38,011 nucleotides of DNA from an uncultured Ignavibacteriota bacterium (lineage in GTDB: Bacteria; Bacteroidota; Ignavibacteria; UBA10030; UBA8401): the NCBI GenBank assembly GCA_903884005.1, contig CAISDA010000037.1, forward strand, positions 1 to 38,011, in the 5' to 3' direction. Shown here one piece after another: positions 1-9,048 of the stretch. Under the pieces are notes generated by a model. The model was not told the DNA's origin, did not search any database, and worked only from the letters and a program-made list of their open reading frames with translations. Every line of letters begins with the position of its first letter. Position 1 is the stretch's first letter. The position numbers were made by a program, and so were the translations under genes.

Positions 1-202
1 CTCCGGCAGTAAATGTGATTGAATTGGCCTTCGAGATGCTCTTCCAGGGTGTGCTTGTCGATGTTCCATTGTTGGCATCGCTGCCGGCCGATGAAATGTA
101 ATAGGATGTGAAACCGAATACGTGAGTTGCAACTATAAAAATGCCAAGGAATGCGAATGTAACTGCATGAGCGATATGATAGCAATTTTTCACCTGGGTC
201 AT
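1..202 (-). CDS. Secreted right-handed beta-helix-type protein, N-terminal fragment (runs off window)
   Basis: An open frame begins at an ATG at 202 and stays open for 67 codons to the left edge of the window, so only the N-terminus is visible. The protein has a short polar start, a hydrophobic stretch at about residues 13-30 typical of a signal peptide, and then the motif YYISSAGSDANNGTSTSTPW (residues 34-53) followed by KSISKA. That pattern (YYVSPxGSDxNxGTxxxPWKTIxKA) is the characteristic opening of secreted parallel beta-helix proteins such as pectate-lyase-like and right-handed beta-helix repeat proteins. The sequence AGGAG lies directly before the ATG. In polysaccharide loci such proteins are often lyases, epimerases or surface proteins; which one cannot be told from this piece. 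It lies 59 bp after the GNAT gene and is probably co-transcribed with it. Confidence 0.7.
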   Translation of the reverse strand, partial: MTQVKNCYHIAHAVTFAFLGIFIVATHVFGFTSYYISSAGSDANNGTSTSTPWKSISKANSITFTAG

Positions 203-261
203 ACTCCTGAATGATTCGGAAAAACAGTGTGTCCGCACTTGTATGTCATGTCCGGATGCGA

Positions 262-1368
262 TCACTCGCCATCTTTGAATGTGTCCCCTTGCAACTTCGT
301 CCACCAATCGCCTTCAAGACGAGTAAAAAATGCATCGCCACGATGTAACGAGTTCACAATGTCCGTGTTTTTTGAATGAACCATGAGCGAGGAACCGCGA
401 TGGACGAACACACAGTTCTGTGAAGCTAACTGTTGTACGTATTCGGGTTCCATCCGTCCCAGCAGTGCGAGACTCCCCTGCTCGCGCGCATCTGAAAATA
501 GATGCGACAGCACCGCGCGCGCCGTACGTTGAGTAGCGCCGAGCTGCAGCACTCGCCCGACGTTGCCCGCATTGGGATAATACAGAAACCATCCCTGCAG
601 AATATGGTCCGCAGTATAGAGCGCGATCTTCCTCAGGGGGCCGTATTCCAGCTTTTCTTCGGCATGCTTGATCACCCATGCCAGCGATGATTCCGTATAC
701 TCCGGTGCAAGAGCATACCGTGCGGTGAATGTACGAAGTGCCTCGAGCAGTTCTAGCGTCGTCATTTCCTTGGCGTTCAAATGTGTGCGTTCTCTGTAAA
801 AGGGGCTTTTAGGAATCGCGGCAAGCGTATGGTCAATGAGATACGATAGAGGTTTTGCCAGAATCGCGAGCCCAGCAATTGCTTTTTTTTGCGAGCTCAT
901 GATCAACGCAAATTCACTCGGCCGAATGACACGAAGCCACTGCAGCGCGTACGGTTGTATGGACACGCTTCCCAACCCTTCCCACATTTTCCGGGCGTTC
1001 GCGTTTGCCGTATCGGTGTATGATACATCTTGCGGACCGGCAAGGAACATTTTGAGGAGCCGTGGACCGGCGAGTGGATTCGCCAATGCCGGGTCGATCA
1101 TGAAGTTTCCCCCGATCGCTGCCCGTATCCGCGTTCCCTGCAGTGTCAGTGGAAACGACAGGGCACTGATAAATCCTGACACCCTTCCGTCGCGCTTAAA
1201 GACCAGGGAGGAGATGGATTCGTCCCGCCATGGACTCTCCAGGTAGAGTTGTTCGATATATGTCTGGAGCGAGAGCGGAGTCTGTGTTGTTGAACGGCGC
1301 ATTACAATTTGAAATAGTTGCGCGACTCCCGGAATATCGGCTCGCTCGAGCGGGGTGATGCAATCCAT
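262..1368 (-). CDS. GNAT-family acyltransferase
   Basis: A 368-residue protein with a GNAT-like N-terminal region: residues 1-130 include an alternating strand/helix pattern, the segment VSGFISAL, and AAIGGNFMIDPA followed by YTDTANANARKMWEGLG. The last element matches the acetyl-CoA-binding part of the GNAT fold, where a mutant-type N-x-x-A-x-x-x-W/Y-x-x-x-G pattern is usual. The remaining 240 residues have no motif I can name. Proteins of this size and layout are common in exopolysaccharide clusters and are thought to N- or O-acylate sugars, but the substrate here is unknown. The gene follows the initiating sugar transferase by about 85 bp and probably belongs to the same transcript. Confidence 0.7.
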   Translation of the reverse strand: MDCITPLERADIPGVAQLFQIVMRRSTTQTPLSLQTYIEQLYLESPWRDESISSLVFKRDGRVSGFISALSFPLTLQGTRIRAAIGGNFMIDPALANPLAGPRLLKMFLAGPQDVSYTDTANANARKMWEGLGSVSIQPYALQWLRVIRPSEFALIMSSQKKAIAGLAILAKPLSYLIDHTLAAIPKSPFYRERTHLNAKEMTTLELLEALRTFTARYALAPEYTESSLAWVIKHAEEKLEYGPLRKIALYTADHILQGWFLYYPNAGNVGRVLQLGATQRTARAVLSHLFSDAREQGSLALLGRMEPEYVQQLASQNCVFVHRGSSLMVHSKNTDIVNSLHRGDAFFTRLEGDWWTKLQGDTFKDGE

Positions 1369-1453
1369 ATGATCCGTCCCTTTGTGTGAGGCCCTGCGTG
1401 CTTTCGCGGGCGGTGTGCAGCAGACAGGAAGGCGTGAGTGACTTAGTGTGCTC

Positions 1454-2023
1454 TCAATGCGTTACGCCGTCGCTGCGAATGACCTTTAAAAATGTTAAAA
1501 TGAATATCTTCGATTCTAACTCCGCGGACCGATGCTGTAAATAGTATTCATCGTATCCGACCTTCTCAGGAATCGACAGTTCATCCCTGCCATTGATTTG
1601 CGCCCACCCGGTCAATCCCGGCGTCAGCCTGTGAACTCCTTTTTCAGTGCGCAAGCGAATGAGATCTTCCTGGTTGTATAACGCCGGTCTCGGGCCGATA
1701 AAGCTCATATTGCCGGATATGATACTGAGCAGCTGAGGCAATTCATCGAGACTTGTTTTACGCAGAAACGATCCGATCGGCGTCAAGTAATGCTGTGGTT
1801 GTTCCAGCAAATGTGTCGCTACCTCCGGTGTATCCATGAGCATCGTGCGAAATTTCGGCATTTGAAATACGACGTTATGTCGCCCAATCCTTTTCGACCA
1901 ATAGAATACGGGCCCGTTTGACGTGATCTTTACAGCCAATGCAATAAGCGCCATCGGCACAAGCAGCAGCGCGAGTCCCATTACCGCCACTGTAAGATCA
2001 AAAATACGTTTAGTGAATGGCAT
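1454..2023 (-). CDS. Initiating sugar-1-phosphate transferase (monotopic PGT, WcaJ/PglC-like)
   Basis: Transfers a sugar-1-phosphate from a UDP-sugar to undecaprenyl phosphate, the first membrane step of repeat-unit assembly. The chosen start gives 189 residues: a hydrophobic re-entrant helix at residues 10-32, KFRTM at 57-61, SLDELPQL at 91-98 containing the catalytic Asp-Glu pair, FIGPRP at 108-113 and PGLTGWAQINGRD at 135-147. These are the family signature motifs. This is the small form without the extra N-terminal membrane domain of WcaJ/WbaP. An upstream in-frame ATG at 2101 would add 26 residues but has no ribosome site. GGAGG lies 5 nt before the ATG at 2023 (2 nt before the ATG at 2026), so the short form is preferred. 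It is the only PGT in the window, so it probably starts this glycan. Confidence 0.93.
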   Translation of the reverse strand: MPFTKRIFDLTVAVMGLALLLVPMALIALAVKITSNGPVFYWSKRIGRHNVVFQMPKFRTMLMDTPEVATHLLEQPQHYLTPIGSFLRKTSLDELPQLLSIISGNMSFIGPRPALYNQEDLIRLRTEKGVHRLTPGLTGWAQINGRDELSIPEKVGYDEYYLQHRSAELESKIFILTFLKVIRSDGVTH

Positions 2024-2158
2024 CATGGCCTCCAGATTCTTCTCAAGATTCAAGCGGCTATTCCACACATGGGAGGTGAGCAAATGCGATACTCCGGGCA
2101 TACAACGACAAGACCCACGTCCCCGGCAAGAGGGGCGTTTTTCAACGATGATAAGTAT

Positions 2159-3382
2159 TCACTGTACAGTCAAATCTTCGATGAGGTGTTCGTATTCCGT
2201 AAGGACGCGGTTGAATGAATATTTTCTCTCCGCCGCTCTTCTTCCATTCATCCCCTTTTCCCGGCACTCCTCTAGGTGTGACGATGCGTAGATGATTCTC
2301 TCCACAAGAGCATTGGGATTCCCGGGAGGCACCACCCATCCGGCATTTTCTTCAGACACCACTAATGCAAGTTCTGAATCCGCATCCGCAACCGCGATAA
2401 TGGGCTTTCCGGAAGCCATAATATTATACATTCTGCTGGGGACCGATACGCCGCTCATTCCCGCAATAAAGGCAATGACTGCAACGTCACATGCATTGAG
2501 AGAGTCAGACAAGTCTTCCCGCGATCGCGGCGACAATACCGTGGCATTCCTGATATCATCAACGAAAATCCTATTCTCCAGCCACCGTTTTTTTGCACCT
2601 GAGCCGATAAAGAGAAAATGAATATCCTCTTGCGAATCCAGCTGCCTGGCCGCCTCATAAAGTTCTTCCAACCCATGAGTGCGTCCCATATTGCCGGAGT
2701 ATTGCACTATAAAGCGATCGGTCAATTGAAGAGCCTTCAGCATTCGATTTTTTTTACGATCACACGGAACAATGCTATCAAGGTCCGCCCAATTCGGAAT
2801 TATTTTGATTTTGTGATCCGACCGCCCGATTTTCCGCACGGCAAGACGTGCCATGTCTCGGCCAAGCACGACCACCGAGTCGCACGATCGATAAATACTG
2901 CTTGTGATCTTATATCCTAGTCGGAAGATGAGCGAATAGGAATTGAGCAATCCCGCAAAGGTCAGCACTTCCGGATATACATCGTGAATCAGCAGCACAG
3001 ACTTTGCGCCCTTGAGTTTGCACACAGCGGCGGCAAGTATGGGCAAGAGCGGCGGATTCGTCACGACAAGGACAATATCATCCCGCTTTATATGAAACAG
3101 AGCGGTGAAAAAAATAGATATGCTGATTGTTACAAAATTGATGATTCTATAAGGAAGAACATCCTTGTCCAGAGTGGTTGAAACGACGCGATGAATATCG
3201 ACTCCGTTAAGCACTTCTCTTTTGGATGCTCGTATCCCGCGGGCTGAATATGTCGGTTGACTGCACACCACCTGCACGTGAGCGTGCAAGGCGAGTCCTT
3301 CGGATATCCGGGTAAGAATCGGCGCGGGAACCGTCATCTCGGGATAATACAGTTCTGATAATATCCAGATGTTCTGTTTCAT
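2159..3382 (-). CDS. Glycosyltransferase family 4 (WbuB/WcaI-like)
   Basis: A 407-residue GT-B retaining glycosyltransferase. The N-terminus SELYYPEMTVPA is the characteristic opening of the WbuB/WcaI subgroup. It continues with VVTNPPLLP, HDVYPEV and, in the C-terminal half, NWADLD, QYSGNMGRTHGLEEL and the nucleotide-binding segment PSRMYNIMASGKPIIA, which replaces the classic E-x7-E motif in this branch. A hydrophobic patch near residues 80-95 and 110-120 may mediate membrane contact. WbuB is an N-acetyl-L-fucosaminyl transferase, which is suggestive given the FnlC-like epimerase in this window, but the similarity seen here is only to the subgroup. It lies 135 bp upstream of the PGT gene. 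Confidence 0.9.
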   Translation of the reverse strand: MKQNIWILSELYYPEMTVPAPILTRISEGLALHAHVQVVCSQPTYSARGIRASKREVLNGVDIHRVVSTTLDKDVLPYRIINFVTISISIFFTALFHIKRDDIVLVVTNPPLLPILAAAVCKLKGAKSVLLIHDVYPEVLTFAGLLNSYSLIFRLGYKITSSIYRSCDSVVVLGRDMARLAVRKIGRSDHKIKIIPNWADLDSIVPCDRKKNRMLKALQLTDRFIVQYSGNMGRTHGLEELYEAARQLDSQEDIHFLFIGSGAKKRWLENRIFVDDIRNATVLSPRSREDLSDSLNACDVAVIAFIAGMSGVSVPSRMYNIMASGKPIIAVADADSELALVVSEENAGWVVPPGNPNALVERIIYASSHLEECREKGMNGRRAAERKYSFNRVLTEYEHLIEDLTVQ

Positions 3383-3472
3383 CGATGCTGGGAATGGTGA
3401 GGTTGTGGTGAGATGTATTTTTTCTATTACGGCTTTGGAACATGTTCCAGTTCGCGTTTTACATGCACGCCG

Positions 3473-4420
3473 TCATATTCCGTTCAATGCCGATTCGAAC
3501 CAAAATCGCTTTGCATCCGTTGACTTTATTTTTTTGATGACGTCATCCGGCAGCTGCATATCCGATGCTTTCACATTTTCCCGCAAATGATCTTCGCTGG
3601 TCGTCCCAAAAACAGCAGATGATATATTTTTATTCGACAGCACATAGGCCAGAGAGACCTGGGCACCGGTGATATCCTGGATTGTGTTCACGAAACGGAA
3701 ATGCATCCCTTTGAATATTTTCCCTCGGAAACTGTGTACCGATCGGGCAAAATACCATAGGTCTTTCATCTCCGTAAGATGAAATATCCGGTTTGAGTAT
3801 AACGAATCTGCGAGCGGTGCTCCTGCAATGCAGGCGATCCCCTTCGATGCCAATTGATCGATCAATACCTCCCGATGCTGAGTTAAAATATTATAGTCGA
3901 GCATCACGAGATCGAATACTCCTTGTTCGATGGTCATTCTGATGACGGCGTCGTCAAATGTGTTAATGCCAATCGATCTGATCAAACCTTCTTTCTTCAG
4001 TCTATATAACTCGCTCATGAGTCCGTCGCTGATGTCACTACAATTCGGACCGTGCAATTGGAAAATGGGCAGCGCATCCAGATGCAGATTCCGCAGGCTT
4101 TCCATGCAGCTTTCACGAATCCATTGCGGTGAAAAATCCTTAAATAACCTCCCTTTTTTTCCCAGCCGTGTGCCTGCTTTTGTCGAAACGCACATGTCGT
4201 ATTTTCTGGTCTCACGGAGCGCCTTTCCCAACCGTTTTTCCGCATTCCCCTCGGAATAACTGTGCCCCGTATCAAAGAGCGTGACCCCTTCATCGATCGC
4301 CGCATGCACAATTTTCATCGCTTCCGATTCCGGGAATATTTCTTTACCCCAATAACTCGCGCACCCTAAGCCAATCTCAGAGAGACGCAGTTGTGTTGAA
4401 CCAAGGCACCGATAGTTCAT
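3473..4420 (-). CDS. Aldo/keto reductase
   Basis: An NAD(P)H-dependent oxidoreductase of the aldo/keto reductase (TIM-barrel) superfamily, 315 residues from the chosen start. The catalytic tetrad is complete: Asp50 in TLFDTGHSY, Tyr55, Lys81 in STKAG and His123 in QLHGP. The opening MNYRCLGSTQLRLSEIGLG is the standard start of the family, and the ATG at 4420 has AAAGGA 5 nt upstream. The frame is open further to 4507, but that part is not family-like. In polysaccharide loci such enzymes may reduce a keto-sugar or act on an unrelated substrate; the sequence does not decide. It is placed between two GT4 genes in the same orientation. Confidence 0.9.
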   Translation of the reverse strand: MNYRCLGSTQLRLSEIGLGCASYWGKEIFPESEAMKIVHAAIDEGVTLFDTGHSYSEGNAEKRLGKALRETRKYDMCVSTKAGTRLGKKGRLFKDFSPQWIRESCMESLRNLHLDALPIFQLHGPNCSDISDGLMSELYRLKKEGLIRSIGINTFDDAVIRMTIEQGVFDLVMLDYNILTQHREVLIDQLASKGIACIAGAPLADSLYSNRIFHLTEMKDLWYFARSVHSFRGKIFKGMHFRFVNTIQDITGAQVSLAYVLSNKNISSAVFGTTSEDHLRENVKASDMQLPDDVIKKIKSTDAKRFWFESALNGI

Positions 4421-4513
4421 GGAGTTCCTTTCGTGCACTCGCCGAGCCGCTACCAGCGGCAGATGATACCACCAATTGTTCGTTATCGCAGGAACCACAC
4501 CGCTCACTTGCTC

Positions 4514-5662
4514 CTAGTACGCGTGGTCGCCCTGTGCGGGGCCTGGATGATAGTTGAGTTCCGACTTTTTTCTCACCGCGCTTCGCCAGACCGAATTGTA
4601 TTGTTCGAAGACGACGTCTATTGAATAGTTGGCGAGGACACGATTCTTTGCACGTTTTCCCATTTCTCTCCCAACACCGGGATTCGTTACTATGCGTTCC
4701 AGTTCCTTTTCCAGTGCCTCGGCATTCTTGGCCGGTATAAGTATTCCGCAATCGTCAGACAGCATTTCTGGAATTGCGCCAACATTCGATGCAATAATCG
4801 GTTTGCCCATGCCCATTGCTTCTAGAATGACGTTGGGGAAACCCTCGGTATAGCTTGGCAGAACAAAAATGCTCGACCGCGCCAATCGTTTCATCGCCTC
4901 ATCATGGCTCAGTTCGCCCAGAAACGTGACGCCGCACGGCTTGTACTTGTCAAGCAGTTCGTGTTGATACTGCATGTCGCCGGGACCGATGATATGAAGC
5001 CGCCAATCCTGACGGTGTATATGCGCCCATGCTTTGATCAATTCTTCGACTCCTTTTTCCGGAACAACCCAGCCGAGGAACACTACCGTCGGCGTCATAT
5101 CACCGTCCTCAACGGGCGACGGCAGATCCCCGATATTGATACAATTGGGTATATAGGCAACTGTAACGAGGGGGAGGTATTTTTTAATGGCTCTTTCGCT
5201 TGCGGCATCTATTACCACGACCACATTTGCCTGCTTCATTGCCAATGCTAATAAGCGCCACTCGAGAGAGCGTGTGTTTGCGATATCAGGTATGCGTCCG
5301 TGATGCATATGATACACAACCGGCATCGACAGCACATTGGCGACAGTGATCACGCACAAATCCCGGAACACAGCCAATCGGCCCGAGGTGGTGAGATGAA
5401 TTATTTTGCATTGATGATAGACTATCGTTCCCAGAAGCGACCCTATCTCTTTTATCAATTGAATCCCCCCTCCCACGATCCGTTTCCACCTCGTGTAATC
5501 ATAGACTTTGCGCCCCCACATCGGACCGATGTCCACAATGTGGAATCGCACGTCGGATTTTTCACTGATGTGACGACGCAAGACCAGAATCCAACGCCCG
5601 ATCCCGCCAAATGGCGGAGGCAGCGGCGCGACTAAGCATATATCGAGTTGTCCATTCCGCAT
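4514..5662 (-). CDS. Glycosyltransferase family 4
   Basis: A GT-B glycosyltransferase of 382 residues from the ATG at 5662. The Gly-rich acceptor loop LPPPFGGIGRW is at residues 14-24, a hydrophobic membrane-associating helix at about 102-116, FLGWVVPEKGVEELI at 196-209, and the nucleotide-sugar E-x7-E motif in EGFPNVILE at 273-281, followed by GMGKPIIASNVGAIPE. An upstream in-frame start at 5728 would add 22 residues with no family similarity. The sugar and linkage cannot be read from the sequence. The gene is 93 bp upstream of the aldo/keto reductase. Confidence 0.9.
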   Translation of the reverse strand: MRNGQLDICLVAPLPPPFGGIGRWILVLRRHISEKSDVRFHIVDIGPMWGRKVYDYTRWKRIVGGGIQLIKEIGSLLGTIVYHQCKIIHLTTSGRLAVFRDLCVITVANVLSMPVVYHMHHGRIPDIANTRSLEWRLLALAMKQANVVVVIDAASERAIKKYLPLVTVAYIPNCINIGDLPSPVEDGDMTPTVVFLGWVVPEKGVEELIKAWAHIHRQDWRLHIIGPGDMQYQHELLDKYKPCGVTFLGELSHDEAMKRLARSSIFVLPSYTEGFPNVILEAMGMGKPIIASNVGAIPEMLSDDCGILIPAKNAEALEKELERIVTNPGVGREMGKRAKNRVLANYSIDVVFEQYNSVWRSAVRKKSELNYHPGPAQGDHAY

Positions 5663-5806
5663 GAGAAAGGGTTCCTGTATTGTTTGCCGGGAAAACACAG
5701 TGTCAGTACTGCAGATCAACGGGAACACCGTGATCGCAATAAGGAAAGAACGTACTTCGAAGGAATGCGCGCGCTTACTGAGAGAGCGAATGCTCTGCGT
5801 GTGACG

Positions 5807-6715
5807 TCAAATTGACTTCATGTGCATTTTTAGAATGGAATTCATCACTTTATCCCGAATATGGACAAAGAATTTGGGGATGCCTAAAAGATCTATTTCA
5901 ATTCGGTGATCATAGGGCTTCTCCGACACCCCAACGGTATTCAACATGAATAAATTCGTGTTTTCGTCGTCCCACCCGCATGAGTTGGCCCGTGCAGAAT
6001 CATATCCGGCATCATGCGCAATTCTCATGATCCGTCTATTATAATCGCCGTTCGGATAACTCAAATGAACGATCTCTTTATGAAGCATGTCTTCCAACAT
6101 CATTTTTGAATCGGATAATTCATGTGTAATTTCTTCATCCGTGCATCGAGTCAATATCGGATGAAATGATGTGTGTGATTGAAAATCGACGTATGCATTC
6201 ATCTCCTGTACTTCTTCCAGATTCAACGCCTGCCGATCTTCGGCAGGATATTCATTGTGCAGTGAAAATCGATACTGCTCGTACAAGTATTGGTTCTTTT
6301 CGCAGTCGGCGATCATTTTTAATTTCTCAACCTCTTTATTCGACCGCGGTACGGTCCACCAATATTTCCTGTTTGTGCAGACAACACCGCTCGCCAAATA
6401 GATCGTCGGGGTAATATGATATTTTTTGATTATCGGCATCAATTGGTAGTTGCTTCTGTGGCCGTCGTCGATAGTGATCACAACGCTGTGGTGGGGTAAT
6501 TTCCGGACATTTTTTGCTCTCACGGCATCGACGTATTCCGCCAGCGTGATGATATGATGATTACGCAGTAAATATTGAACGTGAGCTTCAAATAGTTCCG
6601 GTGCCGGTTCATGGTAGACGAGTATTGAAATTTTTTCCCGTACAATGAACCGCACAAGTGCGATACAACCGCTATACTTCAGCATATAGTAGACGACGGT
6701 AACCAGTCTGTTCAT
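5807..6715 (-). CDS. Polysaccharide deacetylase (NodB/CE4 domain)
   Basis: A 302-residue carbohydrate esterase family 4 protein. All main motifs are present: TIDDG at residues 81-85 (catalytic Asp plus metal Asp), HTSFH at 181-185 (two metal His) and SYPNG at 219-223. A hydrophobic N-terminal stretch (residues 5-24) could be a membrane anchor. CE4 enzymes remove N- or O-acetyl groups from glycans using a divalent metal, so this one probably edits HexNAc residues of the polymer or an intermediate. The ATG at 6715 has AGAGG about 9 nt upstream; the longer frame to 6796 has an atypical N-terminus. A gap of about 144 bp separates it from the next gene. Confidence 0.9.
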   Translation of the reverse strand: MNRLVTVVYYMLKYSGCIALVRFIVREKISILVYHEPAPELFEAHVQYLLRNHHIITLAEYVDAVRAKNVRKLPHHSVVITIDDGHRSNYQLMPIIKKYHITPTIYLASGVVCTNRKYWWTVPRSNKEVEKLKMIADCEKNQYLYEQYRFSLHNEYPAEDRQALNLEEVQEMNAYVDFQSHTSFHPILTRCTDEEITHELSDSKMMLEDMLHKEIVHLSYPNGDYNRRIMRIAHDAGYDSARANSCGWDDENTNLFMLNTVGVSEKPYDHRIEIDLLGIPKFFVHIRDKVMNSILKMHMKSI

Positions 6716-6818
6716 TCGAAATTGCCTCTGAGTGTGTGCGGAACTGCAGATTGACACGATACATCGATGATGCTGCGGACACGGAATATCCCCCAATGGA
6801 GCGTTGTATACCGATGGT

Positions 6819-7898
6819 TCAGTGCAAAAGTTCTAAATATTGTGAAATAATTTTTCCCCTGCCGAAATTCGTTTCCGCGCATTTTTTGTTGTGCTCCCCG
6901 ATCCTTCGGAGCTCGTCATCGCTTACCCCAAGCACATACCGCAGTGCGTGACGGATCGAATTTGGATCTTTGGGATTGCATAACAAGTTGGCGTCGTATG
7001 ATAATAACTCCGGCACATCCGATACGGCTGAACAAATCACCGGCTTAGCACACGCCATTCCTTCACACACCGCGTTTGGCATGCCTTCGAAAAAGCTGAA
7101 AAGGCACACCACATCAGCATCCTGAATCTTACGGGTTATTTCGTGTGTGGCCGGATAAAACGATAGCACTGCCTCAAGCCCATACGCTTTAATTTTCTGC
7201 TTCGCCTTCATAAATGATTCATCGATCTCTTCACCGTACCACTCTATCTGCAAGCTCGACCGTTCCGTTTCGCTCAGTAATCTGAGGGCTTCCAATAATC
7301 CGTTGAGATTCTTCAAGTATCTGTGTGTGGAAGCGACAATTAATTTGAGCTTCCCATTTTTTCGCGGAGTATATTCGAGCAAAGGCTTCCATTTATTGAA
7401 ATCGATGGCATTGTAAATCACCGTGCATTTCGATTTTTGCAGCAGCGGGTTAATGGCCTGTATGATGTTCATATTTGCGTACGAATTGGCCACGACGTGA
7501 TCTGCGAAGAGATGAAACCACCTGTACATTTTCAGCCGTACCGATTTTGTTATATTCGGGTCGGCGCTCCGCTCGCCGACCACTAATTTCCAGTTCCTCG
7601 TGGGGAACCCGGCGGCCTCGCAGATAATATTGGGAGCTTCTAAAAAAGAGATCACCGCATCATACCGCTCGTTGCGAATACAGCGTCTCATCGCACAAAG
7701 GCGCCCAAAATAATTCGAGCGTTTTATGCACGTTATTCGAATCCCTTTTTTTTCCAGGATCGAATTATAATACGGGATATGATGATATGTCAGAAACGAC
7801 ACATCGTTTCCCTTTTCCTTGAACCCCAACGCCAGCTCGACCAGCTGACGCTGTGCGCCGCCGGGGCCTAAACAATCGATCACACAAAGAATGTTCAT
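6819..7898 (-). CDS. Glycosyltransferase family 4
   Basis: A GT-B glycosyltransferase of 359 residues with the classic N-terminus MNILCVIDCLGPGGAQRQ (GPGG acceptor loop at 11-14), VGERSADP at 108-115, YNAIDFNKW at 162-170 and the E-x7-E motif in EGMPNAVCE at 271-279, followed by KPVICSAVSDVPELL. The frame can be extended to a TTG at 7922, but the ATG at 7898 starts exactly at the conserved first strand; neither has a clear ribosome site. The gene sits 37 bp after the next glycosyltransferase-like gene and lies in the lowest-GC part of the window. Confidence 0.9.
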   Translation of the reverse strand: MNILCVIDCLGPGGAQRQLVELALGFKEKGNDVSFLTYHHIPYYNSILEKKGIRITCIKRSNYFGRLCAMRRCIRNERYDAVISFLEAPNIICEAAGFPTRNWKLVVGERSADPNITKSVRLKMYRWFHLFADHVVANSYANMNIIQAINPLLQKSKCTVIYNAIDFNKWKPLLEYTPRKNGKLKLIVASTHRYLKNLNGLLEALRLLSETERSSLQIEWYGEEIDESFMKAKQKIKAYGLEAVLSFYPATHEITRKIQDADVVCLFSFFEGMPNAVCEGMACAKPVICSAVSDVPELLSYDANLLCNPKDPNSIRHALRYVLGVSDDELRRIGEHNKKCAETNFGRGKIISQYLELLH

Positions 7899-7935
7899 CG
7901 CTATGATGTGGTTGATATTCAATGAAGAAGCGAAC

Positions 7936-9012
7936 CTATGGGGTATCGAAGCAACGCTCGGTACTCGTATTCTTCAACATGCGTTCAATTACTTTGTCGG
8001 GACGGGCATGGTGTGAATAATAGGCACGAGCCCCCTCCTCTAATACCGCTCGGTACTTGCCGTCGTTCAATACTGTCTTCACTTCCTTTTTTAAGTCATC
8101 ACTATTTGACACAATATGTATATGCTCACCGTGTACGAGCGATTCCGGGAGCTGATTTGAAAGAGGCGTAGACACAATCGCTTTTCCCATCGCTAAATAC
8201 TCGCCTAATTTCCACCCGTGGCAATTGTGAACAGCTGGTGTGTTGAAGACGATGGCCGACAATTTTGTTTTGGCAATGTAGCTGTCAACCGAGTATGGTT
8301 TTTTAAATAGCAGTTTCTTGTATTCGTTATACTGGGGATGGTCTACGGACGCATAGAACCCGCCTTCATACACACAATGACTGTCGTTACAGGCTTCGAT
8401 GAATAATTTGCGAAGCATGTTCGTCCCCTCAATGCAGCTTTTATGGGACCACAATGTTGCTATCATAAATACATAAGGTGTAACGGCTGTGCCGGTTTTT
8501 TTTTCAGGCGCATGAGTAAACGCCTCTAAGGAAGGTCGTGTATATTGTATATAATAGTCTGCCAGATGATCTTTCAATGATACAATGGGAACACCCTTCA
8601 CCCTTATTAAATTGGAGCAACAATAATACGCGGTTTCCCATAAATTCCATATGTTAATACCGAATCCCGGAGGGATCGATACTATTTTATCGTGGAACGA
8701 TTGTTTTGTTAAATGAACGTTAAAATTAACCTTGGCATACGCGTCGCACCATCGATAAGCGCTTTCTTTGACGGACGGTTTATCCCGGAAATCAATGATG
8801 CATTTAGTGATGACGCTATTGGCACCAATGATCACGAACGCCATGTAGTGGTCGAATGAATGCGTCTCAATTTTTCTATTGAGTTCAGTGAAGTATCTTG
8901 ACGAAAACGAAACATTTTTCTTTCCAAAGACATCGTAAAGGCCTTTAATGTAGTATGAGGAATACAACATCTTGTTCGCAGGATCTATTATTACTCGCGC
9001 ATTCATGAACAT
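7936..9012 (-). CDS. Putative glycosyltransferase, GT-B-like (divergent)
   Basis: A 358-residue protein. Its C-terminal third resembles the nucleotide-sugar site of GT4-type enzymes: FNTPAVHNCHGWKLGEYLAM followed by GKAIVSTPLSNQLPESLVHGEHIHIV, that is a G/E-Y-L-x-x-G-K-A-I-V pattern near residues 270-290 with no standard E-x7-E. The N-terminal half is divergent and contains VIIGANSVI and YRWCDAYAKVNFN (a pattern that could be the acceptor domain). Related proteins occur beside glycosyltransferases in polysaccharide loci. Two ATGs lie at 9012 and 9006; GGA stands before them. It is directly downstream of the ATP-grasp gene. The fold assignment is inference from a few motifs. Confidence 0.65.
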   Translation of the reverse strand: MFMNARVIIDPANKMLYSSYYIKGLYDVFGKKNVSFSSRYFTELNRKIETHSFDHYMAFVIIGANSVITKCIIDFRDKPSVKESAYRWCDAYAKVNFNVHLTKQSFHDKIVSIPPGFGINIWNLWETAYYCCSNLIRVKGVPIVSLKDHLADYYIQYTRPSLEAFTHAPEKKTGTAVTPYVFMIATLWSHKSCIEGTNMLRKLFIEACNDSHCVYEGGFYASVDHPQYNEYKKLLFKKPYSVDSYIAKTKLSAIVFNTPAVHNCHGWKLGEYLAMGKAIVSTPLSNQLPESLVHGEHIHIVSNSDDLKKEVKTVLNDGKYRAVLEEGARAYYSHHARPDKVIERMLKNTSTERCFDTP

Positions 9013-9048
9013 CGTCCGAATTACTGCCGTGATATAGCGATCGATGGA

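Noticed and set aside
836-1246. Plus-strand open frames of 100-260 codons, for example at 836-1246, 14346-14822, 29463-30248 and 36176-37054
   Set aside because: They are antisense to strongly supported genes, show no recognisable motifs and have composition expected from the opposite strand.
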